Source: CAIMZW01 sp037133095
GTDB taxonomy: Bacteria > Actinomycetota > Actinomycetes > Nanopelagicales > Nanopelagicaceae
Length of the DNA: 45,623 nt
NCBI GenBank assembly: GCA_037133095.1
Contig: JBAXOT010000012.1
Location: forward strand, 1-45,623
Direction of reading: 5' to 3'
Part shown: positions 1-8,133 of the stretch, piece by piece
How the letters are laid out: each line of letters starts with the position of its first letter
Numbering within the stretch: the first letter of the stretch is position 1
Notes under the pieces: model-generated
Told to the model about the DNA's origin: nothing
Database searches by the model: none
The model's input: the letters and a program-made list of their open reading frames with translations, nothing else
Program-made: the position numbers and the translations under genes

Positions 1-51
1 ATGACCTCTGGGTTATGAGCCCAGCGAGCTACCGAGCTGCTCCACCCCGCG
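1..51 (-). tRNA. Initiator tRNA-Met (CAT), partial
   Basis: The complement starts CGCGGGGTGGAGCAG and continues through a D arm into an anticodon stem-loop with anticodon CAT at 15-17. The anticodon stem has the three consecutive G:C pairs (GGG/CCC) typical of bacterial initiator tRNA, and the 5' base is C, which fits the unpaired C1-A72 hallmark. The T arm and 3' end lie outside the window, so A72 cannot be checked. Confidence 0.93.
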
Positions 52-62
52 TCGATGACCCA

Positions 63-92
63 ATCTTAGGCGCAAGCGTAGGGGAACGGCAA
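63..92 (-). promoter_or_regulatory. Promoter of the initiator tRNA
   Basis: On the minus strand a -35-like TTGCCG (87-92) is followed by an 18-nt spacer and a -10 TAAGAT (63-68). The -10 ends 11 nt before the tRNA 5' end at position 51, which is good geometry for a tRNA promoter. Confidence 0.6.
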
Positions 93-119
93 AACGAGCC
101 AGGCGGAGCCGGCGCGAAC

Positions 120-170
120 TTTTGGCCTGGGCCGAAACGATCCGCAATTATTTGATTTTGGCCTGGGCCG
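120..170. repeat. 15-bp direct repeat spanning the 3' end of the UPF0182 gene
   Basis: TTTTGGCCTGGGCCG occurs at 120-134 and again at 156-170, offset 36. The second copy encodes the last residues of the UPF0182 protein; the first lies just past its stop codon. The core GGCC-TG-GGCC is itself self-complementary, so each copy can form a short hairpin in the transcript end. Confidence 0.8.
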
Positions 171-3054
171 CAATCGCCGAAGCAATCGCCGCCTTCAACC
201 GATTTTGAGCCTTGCCATAGGCGGTGAAGTCGCCGGCCTTGAGCGCCGCTTGGGAATCATTGAGCGCGACCTGAGCGCTGGCCAGGGCCGCCTTTAGAGA
301 TTCGTTGGTGATAACCGTTCCGGATGAACCAGTGCCACCCGTTCCCGTTGTTCCAGTGCCACCCGTTGTCGCGGTAGTGGTTCCGGAATTCCCACCGAAG
401 ACCTGATCCAGTGCACCTTGCAGGGTGTTGTCGAAACCAATTTGGTCACCAAAGGAGACAAGAACTTTTTGCAGCAATGGGAATGACGAGGAGTTGGCAG
501 TTGCTCGGACATAAACCGGCTGGACGTAGAGCAAGCCGCCGCCAACGGGAAGCGTCAGGAGATTGCCAAGGACAACATCAGAACCACCCTGTCGCAACAA
601 TGAGAGCGCCTGCGCCACAGTTGGTTTTGCTTCAAAGTTCGAAGCCACTTGCGAGGGTCCTGAAATATTGGTGGAACGAGGCAATTGCAAAACCGTGATC
701 TTGCCGTAGTCCGGTCCATTGTCAGAATTAACAACCGCAAATGCGGTTAAGTTTTGTCGATTGCCCTTAGGGACAAAGGATGTCGTTAACGAGAATGCGG
801 CCTTTTTTGCGCCAGGCATCTGCAAAGTTAAGTAGTAAGGAGGTTGGGCACTCGCATTGGCGCCGAGTGACGATGGATCAGTAGGCACGCGCCAGAAATC
901 TTGACCACCGTAAAACGCACCAGCGGTCTCCACATGGTAGGTGCCCAAAATATCTCGTTGAACGCTAAAGAGATCTTCTGGATAACGAATGTGTTGCAGC
1001 AAGGCTGCTGAGATTGCAGATTTTGGTTGGACGGTTCCAGGGAATGCTTTGCTCCACGTGGCAAGAACTGGATCCTTGGTATCCCATTGATACAGCGAGA
1101 CGGTGCCATCGTAGGCATCCACAGTTGCCTTCACGGAGTTACGGATGTAGTTAACGCTCTTGCTATCAAGGGCAGTCACCGCAGTACTGCTGTTGGTTAA
1201 GGTGTTTGTCGTCGCGGCATTCAAATCTGTCTTCTTCGAATACGGATAGCCACCACTGGTGGTGTAACCATCAACGATCCAAAGTATGCGTCCGTTAACG
1301 ATGGCAGGGTAAGGATTGCCATCCAGAGTCAACCATGGCGCAACTTTTGCAACTCGATCTCGGGGATTGCGGTCGAAGAGAATCTTCGACTTGGAGTTAA
1401 TGAGGTTAGAAAGCACGATTCGTTGTTCTTGATACTTAATGGCAAAGAGCAATCGAGCAAAGAGTGAGCCCATCGGCACTCCACCTTTACCAACGTACGT
1501 ATAGTTCTTTTGGCCGTTGGCAGAATTATCATCTGGATAATCGAGTTCCGTGGGCGAAGACGAAGATGCGCCACCGATGATTGAATAATCAGGAACATTC
1601 TCACCAAAGTAAATTCGAGGCTCGAATTTTCCGAGACCTGAAGTTGGTGGAATATTTCCAACCACGAAACTTGGCTTTCCATCAGCGTCAACGGTATTTC
1701 CTAAGGCAGAAACAAAACCAAATCCATGGGTATAGACCAAGTGGTTATTGATCCAGTTTTGTGCTGGATTGCCAGCAACGTTCAGTTCACGAACTGCCAC
1801 CACAGTATCCCGCTTGACTCCATTGACTGTGTATCGATCTACGTCCAGGGAATCGGGGAAGGTGTAGTACGGCTTAATCTGTTGCAGTTGACGGAAAGTC
1901 GAAGGCAACACATTGGGATCCATTAGGCGAATATTGGAAATTGTTGCCGCATCATTTGCGAGTTGCCCGGCAGAGGTCGAAATTGTTGCTTGGTAATCGG
2001 TCACCGTTGCATCAGCTACGCCATAGGCTGCACGAGTCGCATTGATATTGCGTTGAATATAAGGGGCTTCCTTAGAGGACTCACTTGGCTTGACTTGGAA
2101 TTGTTGAATAACGGCAGGGTAAACGCCTGCAATCAAGACTGAGGAAACCACCATCAGAGTTACACCAGCGGCTGGCAAGATCCAGGAACGGCGAATGATA
2201 TTGGCGAAAAACAAGAGGGCACAGATCACTGCAATACCCGCCAAAATTGCTTTTGCTGGCAGGGTCGCATTGACATCGGTATATGCCAAGCCAGTAATCA
2301 GCTTTCCTTCTTTAAGAGCCAATGAATAGCGGTCAAACCAATAAGCAACGGCCTTGAGAAGAACAAGAACTCCCAGTAAGACCGACAGTTGAATGCGCGC
2401 AGCCACAGTCGTTCGATCCTCTTGCAATTGCAGCCGAATTCCACCGTATAGATAGTGCACAACTGCCGCGCCAATAAAGGCAATCACAATCGTGGAGATC
2501 GCCCAAGCGATCAAAGATTGATAAAACGGCAACTTGAAGGCAAAGAAGGAGATGTCCAAACCAAATTGCGGATCTTTAGTTCCAAATGGGGTCGAGTTTT
2601 TAAAGAGCAACCAGGACTCCCAGAGTTTGGTGCCTGCCGTGCCAGCAAAATAGAAAAATGCAACTGCCATTGCCAGGACCGCATATCGTCGAATTGGTTC
2701 GAGTTGGCTGCGATAGCGTTCTAAATTGTCGGCTTCGACGGCCAGGGGAACATAAATGGGTCGGCTTCTGTATGCCAGCACGATATTGGTCGTAATGATC
2801 GCTGAGGTAATTAGCCCAGCCGCAATAAAGAGTTCGCTCTTGGTAAAGAGCACGGTGCGCCAAACGCTGGTGAAGTTGACTGATCGATACCAGAGCAGGT
2901 CAGCATAGAAACCACTTAACGCCACCAAGATAATTCCAAGTACAAAAAGCGTCAGCATTGTTAAGGGCAGTGGTCCCAATTTCTTTCGTGGTCCTCGATT
3001 TCGAGGTGTACCAGATTGATTAAAAGGATTACCGGGAAACTGAAATGAACTCAT
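148..3054 (-). CDS. UPF0182 family large membrane protein
   Basis: A protein of about 968 aa of the UPF0182 family (M. tuberculosis Rv3193c/Rv0064 type), function unknown. The first ~320 residues hold seven hydrophobic segments (about 32-58, 75-97, 127-145, 182-205, 222-240, 268-288, 292-314). A large, probably extracytoplasmic region follows, then a Gly/Thr-rich linker near 890-920 and a charged helical tail ending AAQAKIK. A -10-like TAGAGT (3061-3066) directly abuts the first ATG (3060) and lies 6 nt before the second ATG (3054). I therefore prefer 3054 as a leaderless start; using 3060 adds two residues. It ends the minus-strand run with the Lon-like protease and small membrane protein, the same neighbourhood as in mycobacteria. 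Confidence 0.93.
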   Translation of the reverse strand: MSSFQFPGNPFNQSGTPRNRGPRKKLGPLPLTMLTLFVLGIILVALSGFYADLLWYRSVNFTSVWRTVLFTKSELFIAAGLITSAIITTNIVLAYRSRPIYVPLAVEADNLERYRSQLEPIRRYAVLAMAVAFFYFAGTAGTKLWESWLLFKNSTPFGTKDPQFGLDISFFAFKLPFYQSLIAWAISTIVIAFIGAAVVHYLYGGIRLQLQEDRTTVAARIQLSVLLGVLVLLKAVAYWFDRYSLALKEGKLITGLAYTDVNATLPAKAILAGIAVICALLFFANIIRRSWILPAAGVTLMVVSSVLIAGVYPAVIQQFQVKPSESSKEAPYIQRNINATRAAYGVADATVTDYQATISTSAGQLANDAATISNIRLMDPNVLPSTFRQLQQIKPYYTFPDSLDVDRYTVNGVKRDTVVAVRELNVAGNPAQNWINNHLVYTHGFGFVSALGNTVDADGKPSFVVGNIPPTSGLGKFEPRIYFGENVPDYSIIGGASSSSPTELDYPDDNSANGQKNYTYVGKGGVPMGSLFARLLFAIKYQEQRIVLSNLINSKSKILFDRNPRDRVAKVAPWLTLDGNPYPAIVNGRILWIVDGYTTSGGYPYSKKTDLNAATTNTLTNSSTAVTALDSKSVNYIRNSVKATVDAYDGTVSLYQWDTKDPVLATWSKAFPGTVQPKSAISAALLQHIRYPEDLFSVQRDILGTYHVETAGAFYGGQDFWRVPTDPSSLGANASAQPPYYLTLQMPGAKKAAFSLTTSFVPKGNRQNLTAFAVVNSDNGPDYGKITVLQLPRSTNISGPSQVASNFEAKPTVAQALSLLRQGGSDVVLGNLLTLPVGGGLLYVQPVYVRATANSSSFPLLQKVLVSFGDQIGFDNTLQGALDQVFGGNSGTTTATTGGTGTTGTGGTGSSGTVITNESLKAALASAQVALNDSQAALKAGDFTAYGKAQNRLKAAIASAIAAQAKIK

Positions 3055-3118
3055 GTTCATACTCTACTGATTTAGTCGAAAACCTCAGGGCTTACTTTTT
3101 TTCGCTTATTGGTTGCAT

Positions 3119-3901
3119 CTACCGCTCATTGGTCGGGCAGCGGGGAAACTCCCCGACGCCATTCTGGTCAAGCACGTGAACTGCTTGGGCGAGCGTGGTA
3201 ACTGGAATTATCATCAACCCGTTAGGAATTCGTGTGATGTCCGAGCAATTAGCCAGCGGGAAGAGAAAAATTTGTGCGCCTCTATGTCGGGCCCCGATCA
3301 TTTTCTGATCAATCCCGCCAATGGGCCCGACCGCGCCATCGGCAGATATGGTGCCCGTTCCTGCGATGGTTCGACCGTGTAGAAAATCGTGAGAAAAGAG
3401 TTGTGCGATGATCCCCAGGGTAAAGATCAAGCCCGCACTGGGCCCACCAGTGTCTTTAAGCAGAATTTTTATATCACTTGCCGGAACTAAAATCACCTCG
3501 CTGGCACGTTGGACTTTCAGATAAGCGAGCGCGGCCTGCGCCGCAGTTTGCTCAGAGGAGATCATCTGGTTATGACCCTCGGCATCGGCGACTTTTGCGC
3601 TCTCACCTTTTGGATAGACAACGGCGCGTGGCACAATCACGGTGTTGCCTTGAATCCAAAATCTTAACAACTCGGGCGCAAACATCCGTGAATCCGGATT
3701 TGAGAGAAAAACTGAACTCGAAAGCAATTTGCCGGAAGGCTTAAAGGCGGGTGCATGCAAGATTGTTACGGTCTTATCTAAAACATTCTCTGAGGGTCCA
3801 GGCAGAATCACCGCATATGGCAAAGGTGTAAACAGCGCAAGAACAGCAACAATCACCATGAAAGTTATTGCCGAACGAGGTAAGTGGCGACGATAAATCA
3901 A
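3119..3901 (-). CDS. Lon-like (S16) serine protease without PDZ domain, YlbL/Rv3194c type
   Basis: A protein of about 260 aa with one N-terminal membrane anchor (LPRSAITF then a hydrophobic stretch ending PLPYAVILPGP) and a C-terminal Lon-type proteolytic domain outside the membrane. The catalytic Ser is in GGPSAGL and the Lys in GGIDQKMIGA; AGTGTI and DGAVGPIGG are also conserved. Family members usually carry a PDZ domain between the anchor region and the protease domain. Here AAQAALAYL passes almost directly into the protease domain, so the PDZ is missing. I chose the TTG at 3899-3901: it overlaps the TGA of the upstream gene (TTGA) and yields the family-typical RRHLPRS...LPYAVILPGP start. 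Translational coupling to the upstream gene is likely. Confidence 0.85.
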   Translation of the reverse strand: MIYRRHLPRSAITFMVIVAVLALFTPLPYAVILPGPSENVLDKTVTILHAPAFKPSGKLLSSSVFLSNPDSRMFAPELLRFWIQGNTVIVPRAVVYPKGESAKVADAEGHNQMISSEQTAAQAALAYLKVQRASEVILVPASDIKILLKDTGGPSAGLIFTLGIIAQLFSHDFLHGRTIAGTGTISADGAVGPIGGIDQKMIGARHRGAQIFLFPLANCSDITRIPNGLMIIPVTTLAQAVHVLDQNGVGEFPRCPTNER

Positions 3902-4134
3902 TGCCGTTCTGATTCCTCCGGTGGAATTTCCCCGCCCAGCACTGGACTGGTATCGCGAAAACTGTCTTGAAAATTTTGAAAACTCGAAACTGATCGATTG
4001 GTTTCGTTGTGATAGCGATTTTGAAATTTTGATACCCAGACAACATAACCAATTGCGATGATTAAACCTGCCGCGGGCACAGTCCACCAAATTAATGCAG
4101 AGAAAGCCGAATTGCCGGCCGCAATAATGTTCAC
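3898..4134 (-). CDS. Small single-TM membrane protein, unknown function
   Basis: A protein of 78 aa starting at GTG 4132-4134, with AAGG seven bases upstream; a TTG two codons earlier is possible. It has one hydrophobic helix (about residues 10-34) followed by a polar tail rich in N, S, Q and acidic residues. I do not recognise the family. Its TGA overlaps the TTG start of the Lon-like protease, so the two are probably co-translated, and it could be an accessory or substrate of that protease (inference). Confidence 0.6.
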   Translation of the reverse strand: MNIIAAGNSAFSALIWWTVPAAGLIIAIGYVVWVSKFQNRYHNETNRSVSSFQNFQDSFRDTSPVLGGEIPPEESERH

Positions 4135-4171
4135 AGGCAAACCTTAGTCCTGCAACGCAAACGTAAATTTC

Positions 4172-4193
4172 GCTGAGAATTCACGAATTCAGC
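4172..4193. repeat. Inverted repeat between divergent genes
   Basis: GCTGA(G)AATTC and GAATTCAGC form 9-bp arms with one bulged G and a 2-nt loop. The repeat sits in the 168-bp gap between the divergent small-membrane-protein and DUF2342 genes, where an operator would be expected. No regulator is identified. Confidence 0.4.
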
Positions 4194-4302
4194 AACAAGA
4201 AGAGAAAGTTAATCCTTTTTCGGGGAAGCAATTCTTCGCTTTCAGGGTTATGGTCTGTAATAAGGAGCAATCCTGCGAATCACGGCAAGGGAGGGAAAAC
4301 CC

Positions 4303-5679
4303 ATGGGCGCAAGCTTTGGTTTTTCACACGAAGATGAGAATGAGAAGGATCCTCATGAAAACGGGGATGCTGGAAGTGGTGAGGGCGCTGGTCTGCCGCC
4401 AAGTTTTGGCTTCGGTCCAGGGGCCAATTTCGAGGCGCTCTTCCAACAGTTCTCCAACTTCGGCATAAATCCACAGACCCTCTTCGCCGCTGGATCGGGC
4501 ACAAATCCGCTGATTGCTATTGACACCATTCGCGAGGTGGCCCGCAAATTTCTTGCAACTCAATCCGAATCCCCAATAGGGCTATCTGACGTGGAAAAAT
4601 TCAAAAATATTTTTGCGATTGCGGACAATTGGCTCGACAACGTGACTCTCTTCCCCACGACGACCCAATCGGTACAACCAGCATGGAGTAGAAGAGACTG
4701 GCTCGATTCTTCCTTGGCTGGATGGCAAAATTTAGTAGAACCTCTGGCTGAAGGAATGGCGGCAGCACTTTCGCGAGTAATTGCCGAAGCCGAGCCGGAG
4801 TTCACAACCGAGATCGGCTCCGAATTTGGCTTGCCCGATGGCGCCAGCGCATCACCCGAAATGCTTAAAGGTCTGACAACTCTTTTGCGTTCATTTATGG
4901 GCTCTTTGATTGCAACCCAGCTCGGGCAATCGGTCGGAACACTTGCGACAACTGTTACCGGTTCCAACGACGTTGCCATTCCACTTTTCGCCAAATCAGA
5001 TTCTCATTTAATTCCACAAAACGTCACTGCTTGGGGCGAAGGCTTGGAGTTACCTGAGACAGAAATCGAAATTTACCTGGCACTGCGAGAAGCCGCAGCC
5101 TCTCGGCTCTTCATTCACGCCCCATGGCTCGATGAATATATAAGAACGGCTTTCACGGCTTATGGCAAAGGGATTCGGGTAGATCTCCTGGCGATTCAAG
5201 AACAAGCTGAAAGCGCGGTGAATTCCGGCGATTTAGATATCAACAATCCTGAATCATTAAGTTCGGCAATCAATCAAGGTCTCTTCACGCCCGAACAATC
5301 GCCAGAACAAGAATCTGCCCTTGCTCGACTTGAAATGGCACTAGCGTTGATTGAAGGATGGATTGATCATGTTGTGAATGCCGCAGCACACGATCGAATT
5401 CCATCCCTGGCCGCGCTTAATGAATCTTTACGGAGACGACGAGCATCCTCATCGCCAACGCAACAACTCTTCGCCCAATTATTAGGTCTAGAAGTCTCGC
5501 CTCGGAAAATGCGCGAGTGCTCTGCATTCTGGGCTCAGGTGCTGGAACTTCGTGGCGTTGAAGGAAGGGATGCGCGTTGGGAAGATCCGGCGCTGCTGCC
5601 AACTGCAAGTGATCTCGCGGATGTTGAAGCGTTTCTCGCCAGCACCACAGTTCCTGATGATCTCTCAGGATTGATATAG
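4303..5679 (+). CDS. DUF2342 (zincin_2-type) protein, Rv3195-like
   Basis: A protein of 458 aa of the actinobacterial DUF2342 family, often annotated as zinc-dependent metalloprotease or F420-associated protein. Recognisable blocks are ASRLFIHAPWLDEY with AYGKGI, LALIEGWIDHVVNAA, a QLFAQLLGLEVSPRKMRE block and the C-terminal DARWEDPALLPTASDL. I see no clean HExxH in it, so peptidase activity is not shown by the sequence. The N-terminus is acidic and Gly-rich, probably disordered. The ATG at 4303 follows a good ribosome site (AGGGAGG, about 8 nt upstream). It is divergent from the protease and UPF0182 genes, as in M. tuberculosis Rv3193c-Rv3195. Confidence 0.85.
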   Translation: MGASFGFSHEDENEKDPHENGDAGSGEGAGLPPSFGFGPGANFEALFQQFSNFGINPQTLFAAGSGTNPLIAIDTIREVARKFLATQSESPIGLSDVEKFKNIFAIADNWLDNVTLFPTTTQSVQPAWSRRDWLDSSLAGWQNLVEPLAEGMAAALSRVIAEAEPEFTTEIGSEFGLPDGASASPEMLKGLTTLLRSFMGSLIATQLGQSVGTLATTVTGSNDVAIPLFAKSDSHLIPQNVTAWGEGLELPETEIEIYLALREAAASRLFIHAPWLDEYIRTAFTAYGKGIRVDLLAIQEQAESAVNSGDLDINNPESLSSAINQGLFTPEQSPEQESALARLEMALALIEGWIDHVVNAAAHDRIPSLAALNESLRRRRASSSPTQQLFAQLLGLEVSPRKMRECSAFWAQVLELRGVEGRDARWEDPALLPTASDLADVEAFLASTTVPDDLSGLI

Positions 5680-5719
5680 GGCGCCTATAAAAATAAAAGC
5701 GAAGTCCCCGGGCGCACGA

Positions 5720-5752
5720 TTTTTTATCTACCTTCCCCTTGCAGATAAAAAA
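5720..5752. repeat. AT-rich perfect inverted repeat downstream of the DUF2342 gene
   Basis: TTTTTTATCT (5720-5729) and AGATAAAAAA (5743-5752) are perfect 10-bp arms around a pyrimidine-rich 13-nt loop. It may end DUF2342 transcription or be an operator for the next gene. The stem lacks the G:C base of a classic intrinsic terminator. Confidence 0.5.
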
Positions 5753-5866
5753 CGGTTATCCGAGGACCTCGTGGGGCAAACTTAGGTGAAAAAGGTCGGA
5801 TATTCAACTAATTTTCACCAGGTGGCTTTCGTGTTGGCTATTGTCAGGGTTTTACGACTGTGGAGT

Positions 5867-6484
5867 ATGAACGGAAAAGCGGCAATGGCAGTGGAAAACT
5901 TTTATCAGGGGGAGATTTTCCCCGATACCTTCCCACCCGTGCCCACCATTGATATCCCACAGAACCCTGCCGAGACCAAAGTCCACTCCAATTATCTAGT
6001 CGTCCGTAGTCCCCGCAGAAAAAAAAGCATCAGTGCCTTTCGGCGCAATGGAGTGATAGAGATTCATATTCCAGCCCGCACCACGAAAAAAGAAGAGGCG
6101 GCGTTGGTCAAAGAAATGATCACGATGGTTCTCTCCCGCGAAGCCCGGGTCCGGCGCACAGATGCCACGTTGGAAATTCTTGCCTCGCAACTACTGGCTC
6201 AATTTCTACCCGAGTTTTCGCAAAAGCCATCGAGCATCACCTGGCGCGCGATGCGAGATCGATGGGGTTCATGTACCACCGTCGATCGAACAATTCGGAT
6301 CTCTGAGCGACTTCAAACTGCACCAGAATTCGTGCTCCGATGTGTGCTATTTCATGAATTAATCCACCTAGAGATTCCGGACCACGGTAAGGAGTTTTAC
6401 ACCTATTTGTCCCGATTTGACGAGCGGGAACGGGCTGAATCCTATTTAAGCGGCTTCGAAGCGGGGCTCGCAAGCAAAGATTGA
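5867..6484 (+). CDS. YgjP-type (DUF45/M48-like) metallopeptidase
   Basis: A protein of about 205 aa with the family core: WGSCTTVDRTIRIS, then a zinc-binding HELIH motif (HExxH) and a further histidine in DHGKEF. An N-terminal basic segment (RSPRRKKSISAFRRNG) matches the start of the conserved domain. The family is a cytoplasmic zinc metallopeptidase group of unclear substrate. In-frame starts exist at GTG 5786, ATG 5867 and ATG 5885. I take 5867 because the residues before it do not look like the family, but none has an ideal ribosome site, so the first ~30 residues are uncertain. It lies between the DUF2342 and DUF5679 genes on the same strand. Confidence 0.8.
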   Translation: MNGKAAMAVENFYQGEIFPDTFPPVPTIDIPQNPAETKVHSNYLVVRSPRRKKSISAFRRNGVIEIHIPARTTKKEEAALVKEMITMVLSREARVRRTDATLEILASQLLAQFLPEFSQKPSSITWRAMRDRWGSCTTVDRTIRISERLQTAPEFVLRCVLFHELIHLEIPDHGKEFYTYLSRFDERERAESYLSGFEAGLASKD

Positions 6485-6592
6485 GCGTGGATTATTTAGC
6501 ACACGCGCAAACAAGGGTAGGGTGTGCTTTATACGCACCTTCAAAACGGGAGGCTCCCGGTCTTTTGGATGTGCGGCGATTGGAGGGTCAAT

Positions 6593-6751
6593 ATGGCTGA
6601 GGAATACAAGGGTGAGGCCTACTGCGTAAAGTGCAAGGAGAAGCGTTCCTTCGAAGGACACGTGAAAGTCTCCGATTCAGGTCGTCGTATGGCTCAGGGC
6701 ATATGCCCAGTCTGTGGCACCAAGGTCAACCGTATTTTGGGCAAGGCTTAA
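6593..6751 (+). CDS. DUF5679 zinc-ribbon protein
   Basis: A 52-aa protein beginning MAEEYKGEAYCVKCKEK, with two CxxC pairs (CVKC and CPVC) that should bind one zinc ion, and ending NRILGKA. Sequence and length match the actinobacterial DUF5679 domain, a stand-alone zinc ribbon of unknown role. The start is fixed by GGAGG seven bases upstream; the longer in-frame extension to 6524 has no domain support. An intrinsic terminator follows at 6818-6880. Confidence 0.9.
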   Translation: MAEEYKGEAYCVKCKEKRSFEGHVKVSDSGRRMAQGICPVCGTKVNRILGKA

Positions 6752-6817
6752 TTAGCCAAGCAGGCAATTTACATTTAGCTCTTCCGAGCGTTTAGAAATG
6801 TAACTCACCAGATGTAG

Positions 6818-6880
6818 TAAGCCGCCTCGTGCGAATATGAAGGTTCATTTCTTTCATCTCGCGCCGGCGGCTTATTTTTT
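6818..6880 (+). terminator. Intrinsic terminator after the DUF5679 gene
   Basis: TAAGCCGCC (6818-6826) pairs with GGCGGCTTA (6866-6874), followed by six T residues. The loop contains smaller stems, including ATGAA-GG-TTCAT. It lies inside a possible N-terminal extension of the next gene, which supports the later start at 6996. Confidence 0.75.
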
Positions 6881-6995
6881 ATTCATCATCTTTCCGCGAA
6901 CCTTGAACCTGCCTTATGTAACCCCAACCGAGGATCATCCACACAGCGATGGCGCCCTGCCAATCGGATGGAATGGGATCTACCACTCTTGCACC

Positions 6996-8123
6996 ATGCA
7001 CTCTTTGATCGTCTCGGATCATTCGAATCTTTTTCCGCGGCTAAAAAATGGCGTACGAATTCACCCCACTTCCGACGGCAGCGCAGTATTTGTGGGATTA
7101 CCCCATCGTGGCCTACTCGTATCGGGCGCAGAGCACATCCCCGTTATCAGGCGATTTGACGGCCGAACCGATCTTGCTCAACTGGCTCAACTTGCTGCCC
7201 ACCTCGGCCCGGCTTCGCAAGAACTCCATAACTTGGTGAATCACCTCATCTCCGAAAATCTCATCGACTTGCATGAGGAACCAATCAGTGACCTTGGCCA
7301 AGGTGTGGCATTGACATTTGCCAGTGAACAATTGGAACCAGAATTAGTTCTCGCTTCTTGGCGCCATGGTGTAACAGACAGCGGTCGAGCCGAGTTAACT
7401 AATCGTGCGGCCTGCGCGATTCTGATTTTGGGCAGTAATCGACTGGCGCTGACGCTGCATTCGTTATTGCTCGCGATTGGTTTCACGCAAACCAAATTGG
7501 TCGCGGGGGATCGCAATTTCTTACCGGGGGGATACTCCGTTGCGCGCGAACGAATAACGGCGCGGGACATATGTGGGCTCACGGTTCGACTCTCTGACAT
7601 AGGCATGAATAAGCGCGATTTCCTATCAAAGACGGGCGCGCTCCATCACTCAGATCGGACTCGCCCAAGCGACAATCCCGACGATGAGGTGTCCTTTCCC
7701 AGTTCGCCAGACTTAATCATCACAACTGAAATCGCACAGCCAGATTACGTTCAAAGATGGATGAGTGAAAGCACCCCCTACCTGCAGGTCTCTCCGATGA
7801 TTGAGTCGTGGATTGAAGTAGGACCGCTCGTACTGCCGGGGAAATCGCCCTGCCTGCGATGCGTTCGCTTGCATCGAACGCGCCAATGTGAATGGGAACC
7901 AAGTCTCAATCTCCCCCAATTTACCGAGCCGGCTAATGAGTTACCGGCCGCCGCCGTGGCTCTACTAGCTGGAGTTCTCGCGATGCAAGTTAGTGAATTT
8001 TCTGCCTATGATTCCTCACCTTTAATTGGTTGCACGATTCGCTACAACTTGCACGATGCATGTAAGCCAGAACACATTTACTGGCAGCCTCACTCGCTCT
8101 GCGGATGCATGGAAGTTATATGA
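6996..8123 (+). CDS. ThiF/cyclodehydratase-like protein (conserved actinobacterial)
   Basis: A protein of about 375 aa. It resembles the E1-like/ThiF-related proteins that actinobacteria encode next to the ABC1 kinase and whiB7 genes. Visible signs are a nucleotide-binding-like ACAILILGSNRLALTLHSLL stretch, a PGKSPCLRCVRLHR motif and a C-terminal LCGC; together the cysteines could hold a structural zinc ion. No leader-peptide or bacteriocin genes are nearby, so a natural-product role is unsupported. The start is ATG 6996; the longer reading frame to 6837 overlaps a strong terminator and is rejected. It ends 10 nt before the ABC1 kinase gene, an apparent operon. Confidence 0.72.
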   Translation: MHSLIVSDHSNLFPRLKNGVRIHPTSDGSAVFVGLPHRGLLVSGAEHIPVIRRFDGRTDLAQLAQLAAHLGPASQELHNLVNHLISENLIDLHEEPISDLGQGVALTFASEQLEPELVLASWRHGVTDSGRAELTNRAACAILILGSNRLALTLHSLLLAIGFTQTKLVAGDRNFLPGGYSVARERITARDICGLTVRLSDIGMNKRDFLSKTGALHHSDRTRPSDNPDDEVSFPSSPDLIITTEIAQPDYVQRWMSESTPYLQVSPMIESWIEVGPLVLPGKSPCLRCVRLHRTRQCEWEPSLNLPQFTEPANELPAAAVALLAGVLAMQVSEFSAYDSSPLIGCTIRYNLHDACKPEHIYWQPHSLCGCMEVI

Positions 8124-8133
8124 GAATTACCCC

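Noticed and set aside
6837..6995. 53-codon extension of the ThiF-like protein
   Set aside because: It overlaps a strong intrinsic terminator and has no family similarity.
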